Shown: in pieces, positions 26,285 to 36,134 of the stretch
Position numbering within the stretch: the first letter of the stretch is position 1
How the letters are laid out: each line of letters starts with the position of its first letter
Source: Roseibium album
GTDB taxonomy: Bacteria > Pseudomonadota > Alphaproteobacteria > Rhizobiales > Stappiaceae
Reading direction: 5' to 3'
Assembly (NCBI RefSeq): GCF_001404515.1
Contig: NZ_CXWE01000006.1
Coordinates: 496,001-560,000, forward strand
Length of the DNA stretch: 64,000 nucleotides
Translations under genes and position numbers: made by a program
Notes under the pieces: generated by a model
Databases searched by the model: none
Seen by the model: only the letters and a program-made list of their open reading frames with translations
Told to the model about the DNA's origin: nothing

Positions 26285-27583
26285 TTGAAAACCTTTCCAC
26301 TTCACAGCGTCGATTGTCAGTTGCTTTACAGGGATCACGAGCCACTGCAGGGTTCAGAACTCGAAGAGCTAGTCCGCCAGTCGGCTGAAATGCTCGGTCT
26401 GCATCCAGACGGAAGTCAGCTCATCTCGATGAGTGCGGATCACGACATCCAGATGATGTGCGGCAACCTCAAGGTTCTGGTTACGCAAAGCCTTCCCCTG
26501 GAGGAGAAAGCACATCTCAAAGAGGCTGCCCGGTTCCAGATTGCGCAAGATGCCATCAGGCAAGGTCTCGAGCTCACAGATAACTGCCGGGCAGTAACGA
26601 GCATTTCGGTCCGCAAGGGAATGCTGGCGGATGTTGAGTTTCCGGAAGGAATGGCACGGCTGCTTGGACCTGAAATCCAGTCCTTTGCCAACGCAAAGGA
26701 AACCGTAACGGCAATGAACCTTGCCAAGGTTCTCTCGGTAAACCTGCTGCGCAAGACACCTGCGCTTGCCGTTTTCTGGTCTCCGAACCAGCATTTTCTG
26801 CCGCCGCAGACATTTTCCGAACTGGCAATTTCGGATGAGCCGACGATGCTCTACATCAGGCCGCACATTTATTCTCCGATTCAGGAAGTATCGGAAAAAC
26901 GGTTGATTGGCGTCTCGGCTGCCGGATCCGAGTATCTTCTTGGTTTCAAGGTAGGCTTCGAACCAAGCAGGTTGCCGGTCGAATTCATGGTTCAGAACCT
27001 CATGGTGTTCGCTTCCTTCTGTCTCCAACGCGGCAGTGTTCTGCCTGACGGAGACGTTTTCGGAAAAAACGAAAAGGAAAAAATCAGACTTGATTACCAG
27101 GAGACGAGCGAAGGCGAGCCTGACAAGATAGTCCTGGCAGTTCAATCGTCAGCAGAACTCGGGATCACCGGAGAAGAGCGTCCAACGATCTATCATGCCT
27201 ACAATGAAGACGGTGAACGTCTCTCCTCAACGGTTACCGATGTCGATGTTAGTGACCTTGACCCTGACGACCCGGTTGATGCGGCAATTCTGGAACGCCT
27301 TGCAGAACTCAAGAAGGCAACTCCGCCGCCAGAAAATCGGAAGACCGCGTCAGACACCGCCCCACGCAAAGAGCCCGTCGAGACACCTTCAGCCTCGCCT
27401 GTCGACGAGATGCAACCGATAACGCCTCCACGCCACGGCACGGACCCTGCTCCAAGGCGTGCGTCCATGGAGGAACTGCGAAGCCTTGCGCGCCAGCATC
27501 AGGTCTCACGGGAAGAAACAGCGGAACGCAAAGGGAGAAAAGGCTTATTCGGGAAGATTTTTGGAAAAAAATCCGGCGAGTAA
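26285..27583 (+). CDS. Unknown protein, DUF4261-like; paralogue of the next gene
   Basis: A 432-residue protein beginning with TTG, the only start available after the in-frame stop at 26273. It is clearly paralogous to the downstream product along its full length. Its C-terminal core (ALAVFWSPNQHFLPPQTF, VLPDGDVFGKNEKEKIRL) recalls DUF4261, whose function is unknown; this assignment is tentative. Residues about 318-400 form an acidic DPDDPVDAAILERLAELK helix and a Pro-rich linker. The protein ends in a strongly basic RKGLFGKIFGKKSGE tail that could bind membrane. No signal peptide or membrane segment is seen. Confidence 0.7.
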   Translation: MKTFPLHSVDCQLLYRDHEPLQGSELEELVRQSAEMLGLHPDGSQLISMSADHDIQMMCGNLKVLVTQSLPLEEKAHLKEAARFQIAQDAIRQGLELTDNCRAVTSISVRKGMLADVEFPEGMARLLGPEIQSFANAKETVTAMNLAKVLSVNLLRKTPALAVFWSPNQHFLPPQTFSELAISDEPTMLYIRPHIYSPIQEVSEKRLIGVSAAGSEYLLGFKVGFEPSRLPVEFMVQNLMVFASFCLQRGSVLPDGDVFGKNEKEKIRLDYQETSEGEPDKIVLAVQSSAELGITGEERPTIYHAYNEDGERLSSTVTDVDVSDLDPDDPVDAAILERLAELKKATPPPENRKTASDTAPRKEPVETPSASPVDEMQPITPPRHGTDPAPRRASMEELRSLARQHQVSREETAERKGRKGLFGKIFGKKSGE

Positions 27584-27785
27584 GGTATCTACATCCAGAT
27601 ACGCGACGCTTTGCTTGAAGACGAAATTGACTTAAATATTTGTTCTTACTTCTGGTTTTTTCAAAGTACGTTTAGCGCGCCGGCAACATTGTTGACTTGT
27701 GATCTTGCCCGAGCGCCGAGATCAACTCGCTTAGCATTGCTAATCACTTCTTCATCCGTATCGTTTACGTTCGCTGAAGATTGAA

Positions 27786-29171
27786 ATGAGATTTGTGGTC
27801 AAAAAATTGAAGATACACCCTCTAGCGAGCGTAGACAGTCAACTCTTGTACCGGTCGTTTCAACCTCTGGACGGCAATTCGGTCTTTGAGGCCATCATCG
27901 ACGCCGCGAAGTCCATCGGGCTTGCAATGGATGGCGAACGGTTGGAAACGACCACGGAACACGACCTTTCCGTGCGGATCGGTGACCTTCTGGTGTCTGT
28001 GACGCAATCGATTCCGTTTTCCGAAGATGACTACCTCCAGGTCGCCCTCGATACATTTTCGTTCGAGAACTCCCTGAACGGAATCCCCTCGGTTGACGAG
28101 GCCGTCACGGCCTGTACGCACGTGTCGGTGCAAAAGGATACTCCGTCCACCGAAAGGACAGAGGCGAGTGTTTCCAACCTGACGGATCTGGATCTGGCGA
28201 CGTTCAGCGATAGCGGGGAAGCTTTGCGCGCGATGGAGCTAGCCAAGTCACTTGCTTTGCTTCTTTCGGAAAAGTCGGAGCCCGATGCCATATTTTGGGG
28301 TCCCAGTACATTTCTTCTGGATCCCGGTAAGTTCAAACAGCTGGCCGCGTCAAGAAATCCGCTTTTGCTTTACCTGCACTGTCACGTCTACACAAAAGAG
28401 GATTCGGCGACCGACCAAAAGCTCGTCGGTGTCATCGCGTCCGGCGCGCAATGGCTTATCGGCAGAAGTGTCGAATTCAAACCGGCCTCGCTCCCGGCAG
28501 AGTATCTGGTCGAAAAAGTCTATGATTTTGTCGCCTATTCGCTCAAGAACGAAAAAACCGCCGACAATGGCGATGTCTTCGGCAAGGACGACAGCGAAAA
28601 GGTAGCGATCTTGGCACACCAGTCCGATGGGCACGGACCGGACAAGATCGAATTGAAAGTGGTCCATAATCCCGAATTCGGAATCTCCCGAGAAATTGCT
28701 CACGAGACCGGTCATCCGCAAGACTTCGACCGGGAACTGACCGGTGCGCCGCGCAGCAATGAAGAAGATCCTGAACTGAACCCCAATGATCCTGTCGACG
28801 CGGCTATTCTGGCGAGGCTCGCGGAAATTAATGCGGAAGAACCCGAAATCGCCCGGGAGCCCGCTAATGAGACGAGGGTTGTTTCCTCGCCAGGCGTGTC
28901 AATTCCTGCAACTTCGCCAGAACCTGAAGCGCCTGTTGCCACTGTTCAGGACGAAGAAACACCTGAACCGGAAGCTGTAACGGAACCAACACAGGGTTTA
29001 CCGGTGGAAGAGCAGCGGCCTGTGCGCAAAGCCAGGCCTGCCGCTCAACGAATGTCCATGGCAGAGCTGAGAGATTTTGCGAAGGAAGCCCAGGTTCCGC
29101 AGCCCGACAGGGACGTTTCGCACAAGAAGCGCGGTTTTATCGGCAAGATTTTCAGCAAGAAATCGGGTTGA
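27786..29171 (+). CDS. Unknown protein, DUF4261-like; paralogue of the previous gene
   Basis: A 461-residue product aligned with its upstream neighbour from KIHPLASVDSQLLYR to the end. Shared blocks are AIFWGPSTFLLDPGKF, NGDVFGKDDSEKVAI, NPNDPVDAAILARLAEI, MSMAELRDFAKEAQ and the basic terminus KKRGFIGKIFSKKSG. The acidic Pro/Glu-rich linker is longer here. ATG at 27786 is used, but the paralogue's start aligns with a TTG at 27807, so the true start may be seven codons later. The 200 bp gap to the first copy makes an independent promoter possible. Confidence 0.7.
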   Translation: MRFVVKKLKIHPLASVDSQLLYRSFQPLDGNSVFEAIIDAAKSIGLAMDGERLETTTEHDLSVRIGDLLVSVTQSIPFSEDDYLQVALDTFSFENSLNGIPSVDEAVTACTHVSVQKDTPSTERTEASVSNLTDLDLATFSDSGEALRAMELAKSLALLLSEKSEPDAIFWGPSTFLLDPGKFKQLAASRNPLLLYLHCHVYTKEDSATDQKLVGVIASGAQWLIGRSVEFKPASLPAEYLVEKVYDFVAYSLKNEKTADNGDVFGKDDSEKVAILAHQSDGHGPDKIELKVVHNPEFGISREIAHETGHPQDFDRELTGAPRSNEEDPELNPNDPVDAAILARLAEINAEEPEIAREPANETRVVSSPGVSIPATSPEPEAPVATVQDEETPEPEAVTEPTQGLPVEEQRPVRKARPAAQRMSMAELRDFAKEAQVPQPDRDVSHKKRGFIGKIFSKKSG

Positions 29172-29184
29172 ACGGGCGACTGTG

Positions 29185-29772
29185 TCAGCGCGCCTGATCG
29201 AGTGTACGTTTGCACTCAAGCAATTCGAACAAGGTCGCCTGCAAACGGCGTATGTCTTCCCGTGTGACCGAAGACTGCTCGGCACTCGCACTCGGTGTCG
29301 GCTTCTCACCACGCAGCCTGTTGAGAATGTTCAATCCACCCGCTGAAGACTGGGGAACAGCCTCATGTCCAGTCTCGGGCAGAACACCGTTGGGCAAAGC
29401 CTCCGCCTCAACACCCATTGACTCATGGGCATCAACGACCCGCGGACTCTCTTCGATTTGCGGTTTCGTCACCACTTGCAGAGGCGATACGTCCGCGCGC
29501 CAGATCTGCATGACAAATCGTTGTCCCTGCTCCTTCAGGATCCGCTGCACCCCCTTGATGGTATAGCCTTCGCCATACAGCAGGTGCCGGATCCCCTTGA
29601 GCAACTCAACGTCATCGGGCCGGTAGTACCGCCGTCCGCCACCCCGCTTGAGCGGTTTTATCTGGGAAAACCGTGTTTCCCAGAAACGCAGCACGTGTTG
29701 CGGCAAGTCCAGATCGTCTGCGACTTCGCTGATCGTTCGAAAGGCGTCCGGGCTTTTGTCGTGTGAGTTCAT
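29185..29772 (-). CDS. MerR family transcriptional regulator
   Basis: A 195-residue protein. The N-terminal MerR winged helix ([59 protein letters not shown]) covers residues 10-85. It is followed by a Pro/Glu-rich linker and a C-terminal helix ([20 protein letters not shown]). The position directly after ihfA in the same direction is typical for this alphaproteobacterial orphan MerR group. No metal-binding cysteines are seen, so the effector is unknown. The end lies 13 bp from the convergent stop of the DUF4261-like gene. Confidence 0.9.
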   Translation of the reverse strand: MNSHDKSPDAFRTISEVADDLDLPQHVLRFWETRFSQIKPLKRGGGRRYYRPDDVELLKGIRHLLYGEGYTIKGVQRILKEQGQRFVMQIWRADVSPLQVVTKPQIEESPRVVDAHESMGVEAEALPNGVLPETGHEAVPQSSAGGLNILNRLRGEKPTPSASAEQSSVTREDIRRLQATLFELLECKRTLDQAR

Positions 29773-29782
29773 CCGGTCTTAG

Positions 29783-30097
29783 TTATTTGCTCGCCTGTCC
29801 TGTCAGCGCATCATTGATCCGCTGCTTCAATACGTTCGATGGTTTGAACACCATCACGCGGCGCGGCGAAATCGGTACTTCCTCGCCGGTCTTCGGGTTG
29901 CGGCCTATTCGCTCTCCCTTCGAGCGGACCACAAATGAACCGAAGCTTGATAATTTTACCGATTCTCCGGTGACAAGACAGTCTGAAATTTCAGAAAGTA
30001 CACGTTCGACCAATTCAGATGACTCGGTCCGTGACAGGCCTACTTTTTGATAAACGGCTTCACACAGATCCGCACGGGTAATAGTCCGATTGCCCAT
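29783..30097 (-). CDS. ihfA: Integration host factor subunit alpha
   Basis: A 104-residue nucleoid protein with the HU/IHF fold. It starts [20 protein letters not shown] and has [20 protein letters not shown] followed by [20 protein letters not shown], the DNA-bending beta-arm with its conserved proline. As IhfA/IhfB heterodimer it bends DNA at specific sites. The strong GGGGAGGGG before ATG 30097 favours this start over the longer frame. It is followed by the MerR-type gene and preceded by fabH. Confidence 0.95.
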   Translation of the reverse strand: MGNRTITRADLCEAVYQKVGLSRTESSELVERVLSEISDCLVTGESVKLSSFGSFVVRSKGERIGRNPKTGEEVPISPRRVMVFKPSNVLKQRINDALTGQASK

Positions 30098-30240
30098 AAC
30101 CCCTCCCCAACGACGCCAGTGATCTGGCTGATTTTGCAAGAAAACTTCAACGCAAGGCCCTACGGTATTGCCTCACGGCTGGTCGGTCAACCGGAACTCG
30201 AGATCAAGACGAGATTTGTCAATTATTGCAGATTGCTCTC

Positions 30241-31218
30241 TTACCAGCGCAGCAGGACCGATCCCCAGGTAAATCCGCCGCCCATTGCCTCCAGCATCAA
30301 GAGATCGTTCTTTTTGACACGTCCGTCTCTTACAGCCGAATCAAGAGCGAGAGGGATCGAAGCTGCCGAGGTGTTTCCATGCGACTGTACAGTCGTGACA
30401 ACTTTTTCCGGAGCAATGCCGAGTTTTCTGGCGCTGGCATCGATAATACGCTTGTTCGCCTGATGTGGAATGAACCAATCCAGATCATCCGATGTCAATC
30501 CGGTGGCTTCGTAGGCATCTTCGATCACATCCGTAATCATGCCCACTGCATGCTTGAACACCTCGCGGCCTTCCATGCGCAGGTGACCGACCGTCTGGGT
30601 TGTCGACGGACCACCGTCGACATAGAGCTTTTCCTTGTGCCTGCCGTCGGACCGCAGGTGCGAGGTCAGAATCCCGCGGTCATCATTGGTGCCTGCGCAT
30701 TCGGTCCGTTCCAGAACAACAGCTCCTGCCCCGTCCCCGAAGAGCACGCAGGTTGTCCGATCCTCCCAGTCCAGTATGCGTGAGAAGGTTTCCGCGCCGA
30801 TCACCAGGCAACGCTTGGACAGACCGGATCGGATATAGGCATCCGCCGTTGTCATGGCATAGACAAATCCGGAGCAGACGGCCTGCACGTCGAATGCAAA
30901 TCCGTGTGTGATCCCCAGTTTCGCCTGAACCGTAACCGACGTCGCCGGAAAGGTATTGTCCGGCGTCGCCGTGGCCAGAATGATCGTATCTATGTCGGAA
31001 GCTTCCCGACCCGCGCTTTCCAGCGCTCTACGAGCGGCCTCAAGCGCAAGATCAGATGTGAACTGGCCTTCACCGGCAATATGACGCTGTTCGATACCGG
31101 TGCGCTGAACGATCCATTCGTCCGACGTATCGACCATCTTTGCAAGATCGCCGTTGGTCAGAATTTTCTCCGGCAGAAAGCTGCCGCAACCGGTCACGGT
31201 AGAACGGATTACGCTCAC
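30241..31218 (-). CDS. fabH: Beta-ketoacyl-ACP synthase III
   Basis: A 325-residue thiolase-fold enzyme with the Cys-His-Asn triad: C115 in QAVCSGF, His in [11 protein letters not shown], and Asn in [11 protein letters not shown]. It condenses acetyl-CoA (or another short acyl-CoA) with malonyl-ACP to start fatty acid synthesis. Its ATG overlaps the plsX stop by four bases, indicating translational coupling, and ihfA follows. The plsX-fabH-ihfA-merR order is standard in this group of bacteria. Confidence 0.96.
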   Translation of the reverse strand: MSVIRSTVTGCGSFLPEKILTNGDLAKMVDTSDEWIVQRTGIEQRHIAGEGQFTSDLALEAARRALESAGREASDIDTIILATATPDNTFPATSVTVQAKLGITHGFAFDVQAVCSGFVYAMTTADAYIRSGLSKRCLVIGAETFSRILDWEDRTTCVLFGDGAGAVVLERTECAGTNDDRGILTSHLRSDGRHKEKLYVDGGPSTTQTVGHLRMEGREVFKHAVGMITDVIEDAYEATGLTSDDLDWFIPHQANKRIIDASARKLGIAPEKVVTTVQSHGNTSAASIPLALDSAVRDGRVKKNDLLMLEAMGGGFTWGSVLLRW

Positions 31219-32279
31219 AAATCACCTTCCGTTGTCGGCGCATCTTCTGCGAAGCGGCCGCGATGGTAATGCACAAGATCCTGAGCGATCTTGTGGGTCA
31301 GTTCGTTCTTCACCATGTCATATGCCAGATCAATAGCAGAGGCATAGCCTTCAGCATCCGTTCCGCCATGACTCTTGATCACAATGCCGTTCAGCCCCAG
31401 GAACACACCGCCGTTGACCTTACGCGGGTCCATTTTTTCACGCAGCAGATCAAAGGCTCCCTTGGCGAACAGGTAGCCGATTCTGGACATAAAGGTCCGA
31501 TTCATGGCCGAACGCAAGTAACTGCCAATTTGCTTGGCGGTTCCCTCAGCCGTTTTCAGGGCAATATTGCCCGCAAACCCTTCCGTCACGACGACATCGA
31601 CAGTTCCCTTGCCCAGGTCATCGCCTTCAACAAATCCTGCGTAGTCGAGTGAACGCAGAGGTGTTTCTCTGAGAAGCCGTCCGGCGGTGCGGACTTCCTC
31701 CAGTCCCTTGACCTCTTCGACACCGATATTGAGCAGTCCAACACTCGGGCGCTGCACACCAAAAAGCGCGCGTGCCATCGCGCCGCCGAGGATCGCAAAG
31801 TCTATGAGCTGCTGCGCATCCGCACCGATCGTGGCCCCGACATCGAGCACAACCGATTCTCCGCGCGTCGTCGGCCAGATCGCGGCGATCGCGGGCCGTT
31901 CGATATTTGCCATTGTCCGTAGGCAGAATTTCGACATCGCCATCAGGGCGCCAGTGTTGCCGGCCGAGACAGCAACCAACGCGTCGCCTGACTTTACCGC
32001 CTCAATGGACCGCCACATGCTGGAGCGCCAACGTCCCTGGCGAAGTGCCTGGCTGGGCTTGGTGTCCATCGCGATCGAAACATCACAATGGTGCAGCACG
32101 GAGGCATCCTTCACCCGCGGATACTGTTCCAGCAGGGGGCGAATGACGTTTTCATTGCCGTACAGAAGGAAACGAATCTCCGGATGGCGGACAAGCGCAA
32201 TCTCTGCCCCGGGAATGACAACATCGGCCCCGTTATCGCCGCCCATGGCATCCAAGGAAATCGGAATTGTTTTCGCCAT
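31215..32279 (-). CDS. plsX: Phosphate acyltransferase
   Basis: A 354-residue soluble enzyme converting acyl-ACP to acyl-phosphate, the first step of PlsX/PlsY phospholipid synthesis. The N-terminal [20 protein letters not shown] is diagnostic, with [14 protein letters not shown] and [16 protein letters not shown] further on. It is the upstream member of the plsX-fabH pair. About 210 bases separate it from the DUF177 gene upstream on the same strand. They contain several GAAAAC/GTTTTC motifs that may be regulatory. Confidence 0.96.
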   Translation of the reverse strand: MAKTIPISLDAMGGDNGADVVIPGAEIALVRHPEIRFLLYGNENVIRPLLEQYPRVKDASVLHHCDVSIAMDTKPSQALRQGRWRSSMWRSIEAVKSGDALVAVSAGNTGALMAMSKFCLRTMANIERPAIAAIWPTTRGESVVLDVGATIGADAQQLIDFAILGGAMARALFGVQRPSVGLLNIGVEEVKGLEEVRTAGRLLRETPLRSLDYAGFVEGDDLGKGTVDVVVTEGFAGNIALKTAEGTAKQIGSYLRSAMNRTFMSRIGYLFAKGAFDLLREKMDPRKVNGGVFLGLNGIVIKSHGGTDAEGYASAIDLAYDMVKNELTHKIAQDLVHYHRGRFAEDAPTTEGDL

Positions 32280-32401
32280 TCAGAAGGTCTTTTAACGTTT
32301 CGCAAACTAGGACGGTACCGGTAGGCGCACCCAACAGAATGACGCCCTATCAACAGGTGCCCGGATCGGGCGCGAACATAACGGTTTTGGTCGGAGTGAC
32401 A

Positions 32402-32460
32402 ACCGTTTTCATGAACTCTTACAGAACTGGCGTTGAAAACCCGTACCGAAAACAGTTTTC
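32402..32460 (-). promoter_or_regulatory. Cluster of GTTTTC/GAAAAC half-sites upstream of plsX
   Basis: GTTTTC lies near 32405, GAAAAC near 32435, and a perfect GAAAAC-A-GTTTTC palindrome at 32448-32460. All are in the untranslated gap between the DUF177 gene and plsX. They may be operator half-sites; no regulator is known from sequence. Confidence 0.3.
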
Positions 32461-32493
32461 ATCGACCCGCCTCTTATCCTCAGAGCCATAATG

Positions 32494-33066
32494 TCAGTCT
32501 TCCTTGTGACTTTTTAAAGTCTCCAGGGCCGCGAACGGTGACGGTCTTTTTTCCGTTTCTTCCTGTGCAGTCTCTTCCAATTCGTCGCCGCGTTCGAATT
32601 CAACACCGGGTTTGCGAGGAAAAGTGTCCAGAGAAAGCGCGAGTTCTTCGCAGATGAGTGCACCAAGGTCCAGCACACCATCAATGATCACGTCAGGTGG
32701 ATCAAGCGATTCCAGGTCGATTTCGATTTCTCCCTCGTCGTTCAGGTCCCTGATCCTGCGAGGTTTGCTCGAAACCGGTTCAAACGTCCGATCGACCTTG
32801 ATAGACAGGCTGCTGTCGAATGCTTCAAGCGAAACACAGCAAGTTTGCGATAGTTCGGCATCGATCGATCCGACAACACGCATGCCTTCCTTGCGATAAG
32901 GCTTCAGCGTGAATTCAGCCTTCAATCCCCTGATATCCAGAATGTCATATGCGCTGGCAATCGCACGCAGGCTTTCGGCATCGGGCTCGATCACAAGTGC
33001 TTCGTCCTTGTCGACAACGCGGTTGGCGTTGACGGCATAGGAATATGGAAAAGTTTCTGTCGCCAT
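32494..33066 (-). CDS. YceD/DUF177 family protein (23S rRNA accumulation protein family)
   Basis: A 190-residue protein with the DUF177 core DVIIDGVLDLGALICEELAL near residues 125-145, preceded by the QTCCVSLEAFDS cysteine region. The DUF177 family is linked with 23S rRNA accumulation and usually lies upstream of rpmF-plsX-fabH. Here rpmF is absent between it and plsX. The Glu-rich end after residue 155 is probably disordered. The gene ends about 210 bp upstream of plsX. Confidence 0.88.
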   Translation of the reverse strand: MATETFPYSYAVNANRVVDKDEALVIEPDAESLRAIASAYDILDIRGLKAEFTLKPYRKEGMRVVGSIDAELSQTCCVSLEAFDSSLSIKVDRTFEPVSSKPRRIRDLNDEGEIEIDLESLDPPDVIIDGVLDLGALICEELALSLDTFPRKPGVEFERGDELEETAQEETEKRPSPFAALETLKSHKED

Positions 33067-33096
33067 TGTTCTTCTTTCTTTTGATCTTTCCTGGCC

Positions 33097-33645
33097 TCAG
33101 ACTTGAATGTTTGAAAAGTCTTCGGGTGCGGGCCAACCCAGTTTGCCGACGGTAAGTTCCCCGGCAGGCTGATCTGCCAACTTCTTTGCCGCTGCGAGCG
33201 TATAAAGGGCGAGACGCTTCTGGGCGACCGGTTCCGGATTGTCCGGGTAGAGATTGCGCCCGAGCGCTGCAGCCAACTCATTCACGTCGGCGTTTTCTAT
33301 CGCGGGAATGTAGGCATCCGCCCGACCGTAAAAAGCCTCACCCATCACCTTCACCTTTTTGGGAACACGGGTGTCACTGACCCCCATCTCCCGAAGAGAC
33401 GCGTCCATGTCCTGAAAAAACAGATCGAACACTTCCTGCGTGAACTCCGCGATCTTAGGGCCTTCGCTGCGCATGCGCCGGAAATAGAGCACCGCGTGCA
33501 CTACGATCAGATCGAACCTGCCATCGATCGTATCGGGTACCAGAAAGTCTGTATAAAATGCCGGTTGCCGTGCTTGAGCCACGATTTCACAATAAACCTT
33601 GTGCCCGGCTTCACGAGACCGGCGGCGGAATAGGCCTAATACCAT
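33097..33645 (-). CDS. Ubiquinol-cytochrome c chaperone family protein (CBP3-like)
   Basis: A 182-residue helical protein with the CBP3/UPF0174-type core. VLGLFRRRSREAGHKVYCE is at the N-terminus, then QPAFYTDFLVPDTIDGRFDL and FTQEVFDLFFQDMDASLREM near the centre, and VKVMGEAFYGRADAY follows. Such proteins help assemble cytochrome b of the bc1 complex. ATG at 33645 is preferred because GGAG lies six bases before it; the alternative ATG at 33657 has that sequence inside its own frame. It is divergent from bamE. Confidence 0.9.
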   Translation of the reverse strand: MVLGLFRRRSREAGHKVYCEIVAQARQPAFYTDFLVPDTIDGRFDLIVVHAVLYFRRMRSEGPKIAEFTQEVFDLFFQDMDASLREMGVSDTRVPKKVKVMGEAFYGRADAYIPAIENADVNELAAALGRNLYPDNPEPVAQKRLALYTLAAAKKLADQPAGELTVGKLGWPAPEDFSNIQV

Positions 33646-33759
33646 GACCGTCTCCATTTAACTCAGGTGTTGCCTTGTGCCCTATCCCACGATAGTGACT
33701 TTGCCAAGCAACGAAATTCAAAAGCAGCCAGATCGTTCTGGCCAAACGGGACTTCTTAG

Positions 33760-34197
33760 ATGAACTTCAAGGCGAGCGCCCTGATCCTTCCGCTTCTGGC
33801 CACGCTACCGCTCGGCGGCTGTTTCACATCGACCTATACACACGGTCATGTTGTCACGACATCCATGCTGAACCAGGTACAGGTCGGATCCAGCCGTGAA
33901 CAGGTGGAACTCGTGCTTGGTTCACCTTCGACGACATCCAGCCTGAGCGGTGATGCCTACTATTACATTTCGCAAAAAACCGCGACGACTGCTTTCCTTG
34001 CACCTGATATCGTCGAGCAAAGGGTTGTGGCCATCTATTTCGATGATGACGGTTTCGTTCAGGACATCGGCAACTATACGCTTGAAGACGGAAAAATCGT
34101 CGATATCGTGACCCGGAAAACCCGGACGGGCGGTGCGGATTACGGCTTCCTGACACAGATTTTGCGCGGAGCGACCAATCCTGGCCTTGGACTTTAG
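33760..34197 (+). CDS. bamE: Outer membrane protein assembly factor BamE (SmpA/OmlA lipoprotein)
   Basis: A 145-residue lipoprotein with signal peptide and lipobox LGGC (residues about 18-21). The SmpA/OmlA domain contains NQVQVGSSREQVELVLGSPS and YISQKTATTAFLAPDIVEQRV. It is the small BAM complex lipoprotein supporting beta-barrel insertion in the outer membrane. It lies divergent from the cytochrome bc1 chaperone gene, the usual alphaproteobacterial arrangement. Confidence 0.93.
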   Translation: MNFKASALILPLLATLPLGGCFTSTYTHGHVVTTSMLNQVQVGSSREQVELVLGSPSTTSSLSGDAYYYISQKTATTAFLAPDIVEQRVVAIYFDDDGFVQDIGNYTLEDGKIVDIVTRKTRTGGADYGFLTQILRGATNPGLGL

Positions 34198-34478
34198 GTG
34201 GTACGCGCCTCTTTGAACGAAATTTCTTGGTCAACGTCGACTGCCTCTTTTGGCGCAATTGGCCAAAATGGATTTACGTTTGCAGGCTAATACTTGGCCG
34301 ACGGGACTTAATCACATTTACGAGATTGCTTTTGCAGTGTCTTAATAATATGAGACTTTGTTTGTGTTGAAACCCGTTGTATCAGCGATTGATCCGAGCA
34401 TATCACCGAATATACTAAAACTATCCTCAAATCATCTACTGTTGTAGACTATAGGCACAGGCAGTAATTTACTTTATC

Positions 34479-36086
34479 ATGCTGATCGACTTTTTCCTGT
34501 TCCCGCTCTTTGCGGCATCTGTCTCAACAATTGGGTTGAGCTTTCTACTTCTCGCTAGAAACGCACTTCGTTTATCTATTTCAAAGACGCCTGCATTCTT
34601 GTTGCCTTTGCTCGGTGCTTTTTCGATTGGTAGTGTTGCGTTGATTGTGAACTTCTTCAGTGGTGTAGCAGTGTCATTTTCCTACACGCTGCTCGGTGCC
34701 CTGCTGATATTTGGTATCTTGAATGCGACGCAAGACGATAGGCGCTCCATATTTCTAATTTGCTTGCTTGCCGCCTTGTGCACTCCGCTGGCTGCCGATA
34801 TGCAACCTGGGCCAGACGCCGCACTTTATCATATACCTCACCAAAAATGGATTAGGGAACGCGAGATTGTTTTTGGATTGGCGAACTTGCATAGCCGCTA
34901 CGGCTTCAGTTCAATGCTTGAATATATCAATTCCCTCCTTTGGATCGGTGAGAGCTTCAAATTGCTCTCCTACATGTCGGCTCTGTTTTTCGTCTCTCTT
35001 CTTGCATTCTGCTATAATGCGATAAACGATTCAAATCCTGTGACGAGATTCCTCACAATCCTGATTGTCATCAACATGCTCGTTTATGACAATTTCTTCA
35101 TTTGGAAGTATGGCTACGCGGACAGTCCCGCCGGTATAACGCTCGCACTCTCTGCCATGTTTGGGGTATATATCTTGGAAACGTCCGAGAAAAAACTACC
35201 GAATTTGGAAGGGTTTTTACTTGCTTTCTTGACTATATCGGCGATGAGCGTCGCGCTTAAAGTCAGCAGTATCCTGATCGTTCCTTGGACAGCGTTTGTA
35301 ATAATTGTTGTTGCTCGCGAAAAAAGGATAGCGTTGAAAAGATTGTTTTTTGTCGCCGTGATGCCAGGCCTATTCGCAATCATCTGGACAATTCGCGGTG
35401 TAATCATCAGCGGGTGCTTATTGTTTCCTTCATCCCTGGGCTGTTTGAACGTGTCATGGTCTGCCAAAGAACTGGCGATCCATGAGGCCAATTGGGTCAC
35501 CGCCTGGGCCCGACACCCGCACGCGGGTCTATATTCTCTCGAAGACTCATCTTGGCTTACGAACTATTGGCTGTCTGCGAATAAGGAGTTTATTCTTTTC
35601 TCTTTGCTCGCTGGCACAACAGTAGTATTTGTTGCGATGATCGCTTCCCACCGTTTTGAAATGGTAAAACTGCGCAAAATAGAGGCGTCAGCTCTTGTCT
35701 TTTTTGTTTTCGCTGCTTTTGTGTTGTGGTTCACCAAAGCGCCTACAGAACGATTTGGTATAGGAGTGTTTCTTATCGCAATTCCTTCAATAGCTGTTTC
35801 AGTATTTGGAGCACCAAAGTTCGATATTGGCATGCAAACAAGAATAATATCTTTGATCTTAGTATTTTTTCTTGCTGACAAACAGGGCGGATATTCTTTG
35901 AAGAATTTGACCAAATTTCATTTCCTTACCGTTCCAACAGTAGAGACTGTCGAGGATCCCGAATTTGGCGTCCGCCCCGCGGAGGGAGGGGGTGATTGTT
36001 GGACTGCGAGACATTGCGCTCCTTATGACAGGCCCACACCAAGCGTTCGTTCAGGGTACTTGTTTTTTGGGACACACTCCGAATAA
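34479..36086 (+). CDS. Polytopic membrane protein, LIC_10190-like (GT-C-like)
   Basis: A 535-residue protein with about twelve predicted membrane helices and no cytoplasmic domain. Residues 113-118 are DAALYH, followed by KWIREREIVFGLANLHSRYG. This DxxLYH ... GLANLHxRxGF signature recalls the LIC_10190-type membrane proteins, which are probably lipid-linked sugar transferases or polymerases; the functional reading is an inference. Its sequence is notably AT-richer than the neighbours, with codons ending in A/T. The last 45 residues are polar (CAPYDRPTPSVRSGYLFFGT) and of unclear origin. It leads a module with a UDP-glucuronate decarboxylase and a GT2. Confidence 0.7.
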   Translation: MLIDFFLFPLFAASVSTIGLSFLLLARNALRLSISKTPAFLLPLLGAFSIGSVALIVNFFSGVAVSFSYTLLGALLIFGILNATQDDRRSIFLICLLAALCTPLAADMQPGPDAALYHIPHQKWIREREIVFGLANLHSRYGFSSMLEYINSLLWIGESFKLLSYMSALFFVSLLAFCYNAINDSNPVTRFLTILIVINMLVYDNFFIWKYGYADSPAGITLALSAMFGVYILETSEKKLPNLEGFLLAFLTISAMSVALKVSSILIVPWTAFVIIVVAREKRIALKRLFFVAVMPGLFAIIWTIRGVIISGCLLFPSSLGCLNVSWSAKELAIHEANWVTAWARHPHAGLYSLEDSSWLTNYWLSANKEFILFSLLAGTTVVFVAMIASHRFEMVKLRKIEASALVFFVFAAFVLWFTKAPTERFGIGVFLIAIPSIAVSVFGAPKFDIGMQTRIISLILVFFLADKQGGYSLKNLTKFHFLTVPTVETVEDPEFGVRPAEGGGDCWTARHCAPYDRPTPSVRSGYLFFGTHSE

Positions 36087-36134
36087 AAGCTGAACCTAAA
36101 GTCCACCAAGATTGAAAAAATAGGTGCATGCCTC

